From Polynucleobacter sp. MWH-Berg-3C6 (GTDB lineage Bacteria; Pseudomonadota; Gammaproteobacteria; Burkholderiales; Burkholderiaceae), in assembly GCF_018881855.1 (NCBI RefSeq), contig NZ_JACVPN010000001.1:62001-126000 (forward strand): a stretch of DNA of 64,000 nucleotides, written 5' to 3'. The notes under the pieces are model-generated. The model was not told the DNA's origin, made no database searches, and saw only the letters and a list, made by a program, of their open reading frames with translations. A program made the translations under genes and the position numbers. Positions 27,412-36,064 of this stretch are shown one piece after another; position 1 is the first letter of the stretch; every line of letters starts with the position of its first letter.

Positions 27412-29415
27412 ATGAATCTTTTATATGAAGAAGGTGGCGATATCAAGATTGCCACAGTGCAGTCTGCATCAGGCTCGGGCGATACTGAGTCTTGGCAGGC
27501 TACTAGCCTTTCTGGAAAAAAGATCAAGCTTAAAGCTAAGGAAGTTTGGTTACGCTTTGAAAAGCCTGAAGCCCAGGCCGTCATGGATGAGGCCTCTGCT
27601 TTATCGAAAGATATCGATTTGCAACTGCTGTGGGACTGTGCTCCGGAAGAAGAGTTTGGGTTAGTCGATGTTTCTCATGAATACTTTGGTGCGCAAGCAA
27701 CTATTCCACAGCAGGTTTCGTTGGGAATTGCTTTGCAAGGAGCCCCGGTATTTTTCCGTCGTAAGGGGCGCGGCCGTTTTCAGAGGGCACCACTTGAACA
27801 ATTACAGGCTGGTTTAGCTGCGCTTGAGCGTAAGCAAAAAGAGCTGGAGCAGCAGTCTGCATGGCAACAAGAATTGGTCGCTGGTACTTTCCCAGAAACG
27901 CTCAAATCATCTGCTCAGCAGTTATTGTTTTCACCCGATAAAAATACTACCGCCTATAAAGCATTGATGGCTGCGTGCACTGAGACTGGGGAGTCTCCTG
28001 CGCAGTTAATGATTCGGTGTGCTGCAATTGATTCACCTCTGGCGTATCACCAAGGAATGTTTCTTAAGGCACATTTCCCAAATGGTGCTGCACACAGTCA
28101 AAGTGTTGGGGTTGATCAAGCTGCCTATGCGGCTGCTATTGCAGAGTTACCGCTTGCAGACGTAAAAGCTTTCTCTATTGATGACGCAGGCACCACCGAG
28201 ATAGATGATGCGCTCTCGGTGACGGAGCTAGAGGACGGCGGTCATCGTATCGGCATTCACATCGCTGCTCCTGGTTTGGCGATTTCTAAAGATGATCCCT
28301 TGGACCAAGTGGCACGGGCTCGCATGTCCACTGTGTATTTTCCGGGTGACAAAATCACGATGTTGCCGGACTCAGTGATTGAGCAATTTTCTTTGGATGA
28401 GGGCGCGCCGAGGCCAGCTCTGTCGATCTATGTGGATATTGATGCTGAAGGACTTGCAAATAGAGATTCGTTACAAATGCGCGCTGAGATGGTGCCCATG
28501 GCAGCCAATTTGCGCTTAGAGGATATCGAGCATCTCGTCAGCGAAGAGAGTTTGCAAGATGAGGGCGCTAGCTATCCTTATCGAAAAGAGCTTGCTATTT
28601 TATGGATGGCTGCTAAGCATCTGCATGCTGCACGTCAAGAAAAAAGAGTTGCTAATGGCCTGCGCGCTGAGCAGTTAGGTTTAATTGATCCAAATGCTTT
28701 AGCGAGAGATTTTCATTTTCAGATTCAGGATGCCAATGGAGTGCAGCGTGTTGAGATTGTTCCCCGTCAGCGCGGCTCTATTCTCGATACGATTGTTGCG
28801 GAGTGGATGATTTTCTGTAATAGCGCTTCCGGCCAGCTTTTAGCCGATCATGGTTTGCCTGGTTTATTCAGAACCCAGAAAGGTTGGGGTCCTTTGCGTA
28901 CTCGCATGCAAACAACACCGGGGCCACATGAGGGTCTTGGTTTGGATTACTACGCATGGTGCACCTCGCCACTGCGCCGCTATTCTGATTTAGTAAACCA
29001 ATGGCAACTCATTGCCTTAGCTAAACATGGTGTAACCGCAAAGATGGTAGCGCCCTTTCCGCCGCGTGATGCAGCTTTAATGGGTATTGCAGCTGACTTT
29101 GAATCTTCCTATCAAACCTATGGTGAATACCAAGATAGGTTAGAAAAATACTGGTGTCTGCGTTGGGTTAGTCAAGATGGTGAGTCTAAGAATGTGCATG
29201 TACGTCATTTAAAAGAAGGTATGTCTCGACTGGAGTTGGTACCACTACATCTCCCGATTCCAGAATTAGCAAGCCACCCACGTATGACTCGTGCTGAAGT
29301 AGTTTTAACAGATGTCGATTTATTGCAATTAAGTGCCGCTATCAGGGTGCTAGAGGTCGAAGCCAAGATCGAGGTGCCCCAAGTGAGTGCCGATGAAGAT
29401 GGTAGCGCGGCCTAA
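27412..29415 (+). CDS. RNB-domain (RNase II/R-like) exoribonuclease
   Basis: 667 residues. The central RNB domain shows DDAGTTEIDDALSV with the Mg-binding aspartates near residues 255-265, then GIHIAAPG, MSTVYFPGDKITMLP, and the C-terminal CTSPLRRYSDLVNQWQ. The N-terminal part lacks clear cold-shock domains; instead a diverged, partly coiled region (about 1-230) is present, and the S1 domain at the end is short. This fits the beta-proteobacterial RNase II-like subgroup, distinct from RNase R. Predicted 3'-5' RNA decay. It ends 16 bases before the TonB-like start. Confidence 0.85.
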   Translation: MNLLYEEGGDIKIATVQSASGSGDTESWQATSLSGKKIKLKAKEVWLRFEKPEAQAVMDEASALSKDIDLQLLWDCAPEEEFGLVDVSHEYFGAQATIPQQVSLGIALQGAPVFFRRKGRGRFQRAPLEQLQAGLAALERKQKELEQQSAWQQELVAGTFPETLKSSAQQLLFSPDKNTTAYKALMAACTETGESPAQLMIRCAAIDSPLAYHQGMFLKAHFPNGAAHSQSVGVDQAAYAAAIAELPLADVKAFSIDDAGTTEIDDALSVTELEDGGHRIGIHIAAPGLAISKDDPLDQVARARMSTVYFPGDKITMLPDSVIEQFSLDEGAPRPALSIYVDIDAEGLANRDSLQMRAEMVPMAANLRLEDIEHLVSEESLQDEGASYPYRKELAILWMAAKHLHAARQEKRVANGLRAEQLGLIDPNALARDFHFQIQDANGVQRVEIVPRQRGSILDTIVAEWMIFCNSASGQLLADHGLPGLFRTQKGWGPLRTRMQTTPGPHEGLGLDYYAWCTSPLRRYSDLVNQWQLIALAKHGVTAKMVAPFPPRDAALMGIAADFESSYQTYGEYQDRLEKYWCLRWVSQDGESKNVHVRHLKEGMSRLELVPLHLPIPELASHPRMTRAEVVLTDVDLLQLSAAIRVLEVEAKIEVPQVSADEDGSAA

Positions 29416-29431
29416 ATTGACGGAGGTGGCG

Positions 29432-30286
29432 ATGCCTGCAACATTGCACAAAGCCGTCCTTTACCTTCAGACTGCTTGGCGTCATCATCCTTTTCGTTTG
29501 GCACTGTGTGTATCACTATTAATTCATATTATTTTTTTATCGGTACGTTGGGGATTTGGAGAGATTGAGAATCGTCGCCTTAATACCCCTCTGAGTGTTG
29601 TCTTGGTAAATGCCAGCAATAAAATTCCACCGAAAGAGGCTGACAAATTAGCGCAAGCAGATTTACAGGGCGGCGGCAAAACCAGTAATCAAGATGCAAC
29701 TGCATTACACCGTGCTCGCTTGGGAGCAGAGGCTCGCCTTGAGGTTTTAGAAAAGCAGCAGAAGCAAATGCTGGCAAAGCTAGATGAGCAGCGGGCTCGT
29801 TCAGGTGGACGTAAGAGTGGGGATGATCAGAAGATGACACCACAACTCAATTCACTTGAAGCTGAGTTAGCCAAGCGTTTGCAGGCCGATGGTCGCGAAC
29901 CCCGTCGTAAAGTTTTAACTGGTACCAGTGCCAAAGCAGTGACATTTGCACATTACTACGATGCGATGCGTCAAAAAATTGAGGCGTATGGGAGTGCATT
30001 TTTCCCACGCGCTAATGGCCGTCCTTTATATGGCAGTCTAGTGATTGTGGTCAGCGTGGATGCCCAGGGGCGAATTACTACAAATGCTCAGGGTAAAGAT
30101 GGCTTATCAATCGGTCGTAGCTCAGGCAATCCTGAATTGGACCGGCAGGCGATCGCAATCGTGCGTGCTTCAGCACCCTTTGGACCATTCCCCTCGGAAA
30201 TGCGCAATCAGATCGACATACTGGATTGGATTTCTACCTTTGAGTTCACGCGGGACGGCGCTGACCGTCTAGAGTTGCGTCATTAA
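29432..30286 (+). CDS. TonB-like (TonB C-terminal domain) protein
   Basis: 284 residues. After a basic N-terminus comes one membrane helix (about 24-40), a long charged, coiled-coil-prone periplasmic stretch (about 75-150, rich in K/E/Q/R) and a C-terminal TonB-type domain (about 170-270: YGSLVIVVSVDAQGRI, GNPELDRQAIAIVRASAPF). Such proteins pass energy or act as scaffolds between membranes. The frame is open from 29387, but ATG 29432 follows a perfect GGAGGT site. No exbB or exbD is nearby. Confidence 0.8.
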   Translation: MPATLHKAVLYLQTAWRHHPFRLALCVSLLIHIIFLSVRWGFGEIENRRLNTPLSVVLVNASNKIPPKEADKLAQADLQGGGKTSNQDATALHRARLGAEARLEVLEKQQKQMLAKLDEQRARSGGRKSGDDQKMTPQLNSLEAELAKRLQADGREPRRKVLTGTSAKAVTFAHYYDAMRQKIEAYGSAFFPRANGRPLYGSLVIVVSVDAQGRITTNAQGKDGLSIGRSSGNPELDRQAIAIVRASAPFGPFPSEMRNQIDILDWISTFEFTRDGADRLELRH

Positions 30287-30328
30287 TTTTGAAAAATAGT
30301 TCGTAAATTCGCTTATTCTCTAGTCATC

Positions 30329-31234
30329 ATGAATTCATCTTACTCAGCCGAGCTGCATACCGATCCCAGTGCATTTTCTGGGATGGATGTGTACGCCGTA
30401 GCTGGTAATCCAATTGCCCACAGCAAGTCGCCTGTCATTCACCAGCACTTTGCAGAGCAGGCTAAGCAAAAAATGCACTATGGCCGATTACAGCCTGAGA
30501 TCAATGCATTTGCAATAGCGGCAAAAGCTTTCTTCGCTGCTGGTGGCAAAGGCATGAATGTCACCGTGCCGTTTAAATTAGATGCACAAGCGTTTGCTGA
30601 CGTATTGAGTTCGCGTGCTCAGTTGGCTGGAGCTGTTAATACCTTATGGATGAAAGACGGCAAGGTTTATGGTGACAATACTGATGGTGCTGGGCTAGTG
30701 CGTGATTTATTGGCGCAAGGAATTTCGATTCAGCAATCCAGAATTTTGCTCCTAGGAGCAGGCGGTGCAGCCCGAGGTGTGATTGGGCCTTTGTTGGAGC
30801 AATCACCCAAGTGTTTGGTGATTGCCAATCGATCTAGCTCAAAGGCGGAAGAGTTAGTAAAGCTATTTGCTGATCTTGCAGCTACAAAAGAAGTAGCGCT
30901 TGAGTCTCGAGTTTTGGTTGAGCTGGAGGATGCTACAAGAACGCCATATCCATTTGATTTGGTGATTAATGCTACTGCTGCTGGATTGGTTGATGAATCT
31001 CCACTGACCCCCGCTGCTACAGCTAATATTTTTGTGCCAAGCTCATTTGCATACGATATGGTTTACGGAAAATCGACTGCCTTTATGCAACAAGCCTTAC
31101 AAAAAGGTGCGCGTGTTAGTGATGGCTTAGGCATGTTGGTTGAACAGGCTGCCGATGCTTTTTTATTGTGGCGAGGTCAAGCCTTAGCCACAGCTATTGA
31201 TCCCCGCGCAGTATTGGCTAAGCTTCGTAGTTAA
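30329..31234 (+). CDS. aroE: Shikimate dehydrogenase
   Basis: 301 residues. It reduces 3-dehydroshikimate with NADPH. The substrate domain has [16 protein letters not shown] and GMNVTVPFK with the catalytic lysine, plus [11 protein letters not shown]; the cofactor loop is [16 protein letters not shown] and [11 protein letters not shown] slightly long N-terminus (about 18 residues before the family start) may mean a downstream start. Together with aroQ it gives two shikimate pathway genes in the window. Confidence 0.95.
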   Translation: MNSSYSAELHTDPSAFSGMDVYAVAGNPIAHSKSPVIHQHFAEQAKQKMHYGRLQPEINAFAIAAKAFFAAGGKGMNVTVPFKLDAQAFADVLSSRAQLAGAVNTLWMKDGKVYGDNTDGAGLVRDLLAQGISIQQSRILLLGAGGAARGVIGPLLEQSPKCLVIANRSSSKAEELVKLFADLAATKEVALESRVLVELEDATRTPYPFDLVINATAAGLVDESPLTPAATANIFVPSSFAYDMVYGKSTAFMQQALQKGARVSDGLGMLVEQAADAFLLWRGQALATAIDPRAVLAKLRS

Positions 31235-31258
31235 CTTACCCGCTGAGCATAATTTCTG

Positions 31259-32002
31259 ATGCGTTGGCTCACTTATTTAGTCAAATGCCTGCTCGCTGGT
31301 TTTTTGGCAATGCAGATTTACTTTGCGCTTCAGATTGCCCTATGGATTGTGTTTAATCCTTCTAGCACTTCGTTTCAAAGGGCTGAACGTTGGCGTTTGT
31401 GCTCATGGCATTGGTCCTGTCCGGTTTATTCCGAGTGGACACCTTATAAGCAAATTTCTAATAACCTCAAGCGCGCAGTATTGGTCAGCGAGGACGATAT
31501 CTTTTTTCAGCACAAAGGCTTTCGGATTGAGGATATGAAAAAAGCTTGGGAAAAGAATCAGCAAAAGGCTCAGGCGGCAGGTAGCTCTAAGACTGCATTG
31601 CGTGGCGGCTCAACTATTACCCAGCAGTTGGCTAAAAACCTATTTCTTTCTTCAGAGCAAAATTATTTGCGCAAAGGACAAGAATTCATCATTGCTGCAC
31701 TTCTGGAGCTCACCCTTTCTAAAGAGCGCTTATTTGAGATCTATCTCAATTCAGTCGAATGGGGTGAGGGCATCTTTGGTATTGGAGCTGCATCTCATTA
31801 CTATTACGCAACAACTCCAGCTGCATTGGGGCGCGATCAGGCTGCTGCCTTAGGTTCCGCACTACCTTCGCCAAAATGTTTTGACAAACCACCGTATTGC
31901 CGCAAGTCCAATATTCATTTTCCCACTCGCCAAGATTTCATTTTGGAAAATATGGATCGAGTGGCTTTAGCGCCTTACCCAGCGCCTAAAAGCAGTAAAT
32001 AA
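31259..32002 (+). CDS. mtgA: Monofunctional peptidoglycan transglycosylase
   Basis: 247 residues. One N-terminal membrane helix (about 8-30) is followed by a GT51 glycosyltransferase domain that polymerises lipid II in the periplasm. The catalytic glutamate block reads SEDDIFFQHKGF, and the second block is GGSTITQQLAKNLFLS; the SKERLFEIYLNSVEWGEG motif follows. No transpeptidase domain is present, as expected for MtgA. It is 24 bases after aroE, a pairing seen in other beta-proteobacteria. Confidence 0.95.
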   Translation: MRWLTYLVKCLLAGFLAMQIYFALQIALWIVFNPSSTSFQRAERWRLCSWHWSCPVYSEWTPYKQISNNLKRAVLVSEDDIFFQHKGFRIEDMKKAWEKNQQKAQAAGSSKTALRGGSTITQQLAKNLFLSSEQNYLRKGQEFIIAALLELTLSKERLFEIYLNSVEWGEGIFGIGAASHYYYATTPAALGRDQAAALGSALPSPKCFDKPPYCRKSNIHFPTRQDFILENMDRVALAPYPAPKSSK

Positions 32003-32027
32003 GGAAATAAATCTTTAGGGTGTCAGC

Positions 32028-32867
32028 TTATTTTGCTGCAGCCCTAAGTGCGTCACGTGTGGTTTGTGCAACCACTCTTGCCGCCTGAGCAAAATCATTG
32101 CCAGTGCTTGCGTACAAAATAGCCCTAGAGGAGTTGATGATCATTCCGGTGCCAGGAGCACCTGCAATCCGACCCGCATTCACTGTTGCATCGATGTCAC
32201 CACCTTGAGCGCCAATACCTGGAATCAGTAAGGGCATATCGCCAACAATGGCACGCACTTTGGCGATTTCTTCAGGGTATGTGGCGCCTACAACGAGACT
32301 AATCTGACCCGAGCCATTCCACTTTTGTGCGGCCAGTTTGGCCACATGCAAATAGAGGGGTTCTCCAGAGGCAATATTCAGAAATTGCAAATCTGAGCCA
32401 CCAGGATTCGAGGTGCGGCACAACACAATCACACCTTTGCCTGCATGCTTCAGGTAGGGCTCAATAGTGTCAAAGCCCATATAAGGGTTAACGGTGACCG
32501 CATCTGCTCCATAGCGCTCAAAGGCCTCAAGAGCATAGTGATCTGCTGTGCTGCCAATATCGCCGCGCTTGGAATCTAAGATCACGGGGATATGAGGGTA
32601 TTTATCCTTGAGGTGCCTGATGAGCTTTTCTAATTGGGCCTCGGCTCTTTGGGAGGCAAAGTAAGCAAACTGGGGCTTAAACGCACAGACTAAGTCTGCA
32701 GTGGCATCAGCAATGTCACGGCAGAACTCAAAGATCCCCTCGGGTTTGCCTTGGAGGCATTGGGGCAAGCGCTTTGGATCTGGGTCAAAACCAACACACA
32801 GCATGCTGCCTTGTGAAGCCCATGCAGACTGGAGTTGCTGGTTAAAGGTATTTGAGCGAGAGTTCAT
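32028..32867 (-). CDS. pyrF: Orotidine 5'-phosphate decarboxylase (long, type 2)
   Basis: 279 residues. It makes UMP from OMP, the last step of de novo pyrimidine synthesis. The catalytic D-x-K-x-x-D set is in [26 protein letters not shown] and VGATYPEEI are typical of the long form. It converges on mtgA. pyrR and pyrB lie about 25 kb downstream. Confidence 0.95.
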   Translation of the reverse strand: MNSRSNTFNQQLQSAWASQGSMLCVGFDPDPKRLPQCLQGKPEGIFEFCRDIADATADLVCAFKPQFAYFASQRAEAQLEKLIRHLKDKYPHIPVILDSKRGDIGSTADHYALEAFERYGADAVTVNPYMGFDTIEPYLKHAGKGVIVLCRTSNPGGSDLQFLNIASGEPLYLHVAKLAAQKWNGSGQISLVVGATYPEEIAKVRAIVGDMPLLIPGIGAQGGDIDATVNAGRIAGAPGTGMIINSSRAILYASTGNDFAQAARVVAQTTRDALRAAAK

Positions 32868-32940
32868 TGGATTTGGCTTATTTTAGTGAAACTGTCATGT
32901 TGTATAGGATAAACTAGCGCACATTCCTTAGGAGTTCACC

Positions 32941-33906
32941 ATGATCAACTTGTTCGTCCTGCAAAATGGCCGCCTCTCTCAAGAGCAAGTCGAAGATCGC
33001 AATGAATTGTTGCAATACGCTAATCCTATCTGGATCGACGTCGTTGATCCAGAGGAAGAGGAACTTATTTGGATTAAAGAGGCATTTGGCGTACTTTTGC
33101 CTGAGTTGGATGACTTAGGTGACTTAGAAGCCTCTGCTCGTTATTTTGAAGCCGACGATGGCCATCTCCATATTCGTACTGATTTCTTATTGGATGAAGA
33201 AGAAACTTCTCGTAACGTACGAGTCGCGTTTGTCCTGACTAAGCAAGTATTGTTTTCTATTCATGATGAAGATTTGCCAGTGTTCCGCTTGGTACGACTG
33301 CGTGCTCGTTTGCGCCCTGGTTCAGTGAGTAATGCAAAAGATGTCTTGCTTGATCTGTACTCTACCGATGCTGAGTACTCTGCTGATGCCTTGGAAGAGG
33401 TTTATGAAAACCTCGAACAAGCAGGTAAGCGAGTGTTATCTGACAGCATTAATGATGCCGATGCTGCAGAGGTTTTAGAGACGATTGCGAAGGAAGAAGA
33501 TACCAACGGACGTATTCGTCGTAATGTGATGGATACCCGCAGAGCCTTATCTTTCCTGATGCGCAGCAAGTTGTTATCTGATGAGCAGCAAGAAGAGGCG
33601 CGTCAAATTTTGCGCGATATTGATTCTCTTGAGAACCATACGGCATTCTTATTCGATAAGATTAACTTCTTAATGGATGCTACTGTTGGTTTCATTAACT
33701 TGAACCAATCCAAGATTATTAAAATCTTCTCGGTGGTATCTGTTGCCTTAATGCCGCCTACTTTATTAGCAAGTGTTTGGGGTATGAACTATAAGCATAT
33801 GCCAGAACTAGATGCTACTTGGGGTTATCCAATGGCAATTGCTGCAATGATTATTTCAGCCGTTATTCCACTGGGCTATTTCTATAGCAAAGGCTGGATG
33901 AAGTAA
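32941..33906 (+). CDS. corA: CorA-type magnesium/cobalt transporter
   Basis: 321 residues. A large soluble N-terminal domain rich in acidic residues (1-255), the long stalk helix, then two membrane helices. The GMN selectivity motif is at 281-283, followed by the KHMPELDATWGYP loop and the C-terminal helix ending in basic YSKGWMK. It follows a GGAGTT site. The stop touches the end of the convergent cinA-like gene with no bases between. Confidence 0.94.
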   Translation: MINLFVLQNGRLSQEQVEDRNELLQYANPIWIDVVDPEEEELIWIKEAFGVLLPELDDLGDLEASARYFEADDGHLHIRTDFLLDEEETSRNVRVAFVLTKQVLFSIHDEDLPVFRLVRLRARLRPGSVSNAKDVLLDLYSTDAEYSADALEEVYENLEQAGKRVLSDSINDADAAEVLETIAKEEDTNGRIRRNVMDTRRALSFLMRSKLLSDEQQEEARQILRDIDSLENHTAFLFDKINFLMDATVGFINLNQSKIIKIFSVVSVALMPPTLLASVWGMNYKHMPELDATWGYPMAIAAMIISAVIPLGYFYSKGWMK

Positions 33907-34401
33907 TTAGTTGTTGAGCAATTGAAGTAAACCCACTAAGGCATATTCAGTTGCTTGCTCTCGTATTGATTTCCTATCTCCGCTAAATAATTTGGTTTGA
34001 CAGGTGGTGACATACTCACCAGCAGCGTTTGGTATGGTCCACCCAAAGCAAACTGTGCCCACGGGCTTTTCTGTTGTACCTCCAGTTGGCCCAGCAATCC
34101 CCGTAATGGAAACGCCTACATGAACCCCCGCATTGCGCTGAGCGCCTTGAGCCATAGCCCTTGCCACCGGCTCACTGACTGCCCCATGGGCCAGTATTAG
34201 CGCATCTGGAACGCCTAGACATTCGGTTTTAGCCTGGTTACTGTAAGTAATGTAGCCACGCTCGAACCACTCGCTTGAGCCAGATAATTCTGTCAAGGTG
34301 GCGCATACCATTCCGCCCGTGCAAGATTCAGCGAGTGCTATTTTCCAGCCTCTCGCCAGCAAAAGGAGTGCCAGTATTTTGGCGTGATCAATCGAATTCA
34401 T
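33907..34401 (-). CDS. pncC: CinA C-terminal family nicotinamide-nucleotide amidase
   Basis: 164 residues, the stand-alone CinA C-terminal domain that deamidates NMN to NaMN in pyridine nucleotide salvage. The signature AESCTGGMVCATLTELSGSS is near residues 24-43 and VGVSITGIAGPTGG follows. Last gene of the thiL-pgpA-pncC operon, with each pair overlapping by 4 bases. Confidence 0.9.
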   Translation of the reverse strand: MNSIDHAKILALLLLARGWKIALAESCTGGMVCATLTELSGSSEWFERGYITYSNQAKTECLGVPDALILAHGAVSEPVARAMAQGAQRNAGVHVGVSITGIAGPTGGTTEKPVGTVCFGWTIPNAAGEYVTTCQTKLFSGDRKSIREQATEYALVGLLQLLNN

Positions 34402-34961
34402 AGTGGAATGATTTTTTGAATTAACGCAATCGCTAAGAGCGTGAAGAAGGCTGCAGCAAGATCATCCGCCATGATGCCAAACCCACGCCAAATAATTTGT
34501 AGCATGCTTGATGATTCCTCACTGTTGCTCTCTAGATTTTTAAAGTGACGATCGATCATTCCAATGGGGCCTGGTTTAACAGCATCAAAAAAGCGGAAGA
34601 GTCCAAAAGCAATTGCTTGCATCCAGATTGGAGTAGGCATGATCAAAATCAGAACAATCCAAAAGGCAATGATTTCATCCCAAACAATGCCCCCAAAATC
34701 TTTCTTGCCCAATTCTTCGCTGACATGACCGCAGACCCAGCAACCCAGAAGAAGACCGCCGCTAATGATCCAAAAAAAGTCCTCTGTAGATAAAAAGTAC
34801 TCGCCTATTAAGAATGCTGCCCAGGCCCAGAGAGTGCCTGCAGTCCCAGGTGCGACGGGGCTTAGGCCGCTTCCAAAGCCAAAGGCGATAGTACGACTGG
34901 CGGTTTGTCGTACCCATTTAAATGTGGGCGTTACTGAGTAGGTATCTTTGGAGCCATTCAT
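34398..34961 (-). CDS. pgpA: Phosphatidylglycerophosphatase A
   Basis: 187 residues. An inner-membrane enzyme that dephosphorylates PGP to phosphatidylglycerol. FGSGLSPVAPGTAGTLWAW near 30-48 and DEIIAFWIVL are the family motifs; four membrane segments are visible. It overlaps thiL by 4 bases upstream and pncC by 4 bases downstream, the usual beta-proteobacterial order. Confidence 0.94.
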   Translation of the reverse strand: MNGSKDTYSVTPTFKWVRQTASRTIAFGFGSGLSPVAPGTAGTLWAWAAFLIGEYFLSTEDFFWIISGGLLLGCWVCGHVSEELGKKDFGGIVWDEIIAFWIVLILIMPTPIWMQAIAFGLFRFFDAVKPGPIGMIDRHFKNLESNSEESSSMLQIIWRGFGIMADDLAAAFFTLLAIALIQKIIPL

Positions 34962-35980
34962 TTTGCAAAGTGATCGAAAGACTTGAGCAGTTTGGCCGTT
35001 TCGGTATTACTGAGTAAGTTGCCATTGTTTAGTAGTTGCAATGTTTCAGTTGGTCCAGTGTTTGCTGTGATGCGTCCAATTCTAGTAATCGGCAAATGTA
35101 ATTCTTTGCTAATTACATCAATAGCATCTCTGTGCTCAGTGGGCGCGGTAAAACAGATTTCATAATCATCGCCACCACAAGCGGCAAATTGCTTTTGAAT
35201 GGTTTCACTTTGTTTTTGTAAGCTTGCAGATTTTGGAAGTTGATCTAAAAATACTTCGGCTCCAACTTGCGATTGATTGAGGATGTGCTTGAGGTCGCCA
35301 AGTAGGCCATCTGATATGTCTAAGGCAGCGCTGGCAATGCTGCGCAGTTTGATGCCAAGTTCTATACGAGGGACTGGATCATGCATGCGATGCTCAATTT
35401 GTTTTAGCTCGTTATCGGATAAATTAATTTCTTGACGCAGTGCAGCAAGAGTAAGTCTTGCATCACCAACTGAACCGGATAACCAAATCTCATCGCCGGC
35501 TTTTGCCCCTGACCTGCGAATGGCTTTTCCAGATGGAGCGCTACCAAATGCCGTAATAGAAATGGTGAGGGGGCCAGCAGTGGTATCGCCGCCAATCAGC
35601 GGACAGGAATATTGATTCGCAATATCAAACAGCCCTTTGGAAAAGGCTTCAAGCCAGGCTGTGTCAGCCTTCGGTAGAGCAATGGCTAAAGTAAATCCAA
35701 GTGGCTTAGCACCCATCGCGGCAAGGTCAGAAAGGTTGACGGCTAGGGCTTTGCGGCCTAAAAGCGCAGGATTTGCTCCCATAAAAAAGTGTCTGCCTTC
35801 CACCAGCATATCGCTGGTAATGACAATTTCTTCTCCGGGGGCGGGCTTTAATAGAGCGCAATCATCACCAATGCCCAGGGCAATGGTTTGATCACTATTT
35901 GAGCGCATCTGATCTGCACCCGTTTTAAAGAAACGCTGGATCAGATCAAATTCACCGAGAGGCTTGGATTCAGAATGCAT
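34958..35980 (-). CDS. thiL: Thiamine-monophosphate kinase
   Basis: 340 residues. It phosphorylates TMP to the cofactor TPP. IGDDCALLKP near 36-45 and VITSDMLVEGRHFF bind ATP and metal; NLSDLAAMGAKPLGFTLAIALP and GGDTTAGPLTISITAFG are the AIR-synthase-fold motifs. First gene of thiL-pgpA-pncC. It diverges from maeB across 84 bases. TPP made here is used by transketolase (39974). Confidence 0.95.
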   Translation of the reverse strand: MHSESKPLGEFDLIQRFFKTGADQMRSNSDQTIALGIGDDCALLKPAPGEEIVITSDMLVEGRHFFMGANPALLGRKALAVNLSDLAAMGAKPLGFTLAIALPKADTAWLEAFSKGLFDIANQYSCPLIGGDTTAGPLTISITAFGSAPSGKAIRRSGAKAGDEIWLSGSVGDARLTLAALRQEINLSDNELKQIEHRMHDPVPRIELGIKLRSIASAALDISDGLLGDLKHILNQSQVGAEVFLDQLPKSASLQKQSETIQKQFAACGGDDYEICFTAPTEHRDAIDVISKELHLPITRIGRITANTGPTETLQLLNNGNLLSNTETAKLLKSFDHFAK

Positions 35981-36064
35981 ATCCCATTTTATGGCTCTTG
36001 GGAGGTAAGCGCTCGAGAGGAATAGAATTGAACACTTAAATCCGTCTTACCAAAGAGCACGCTG

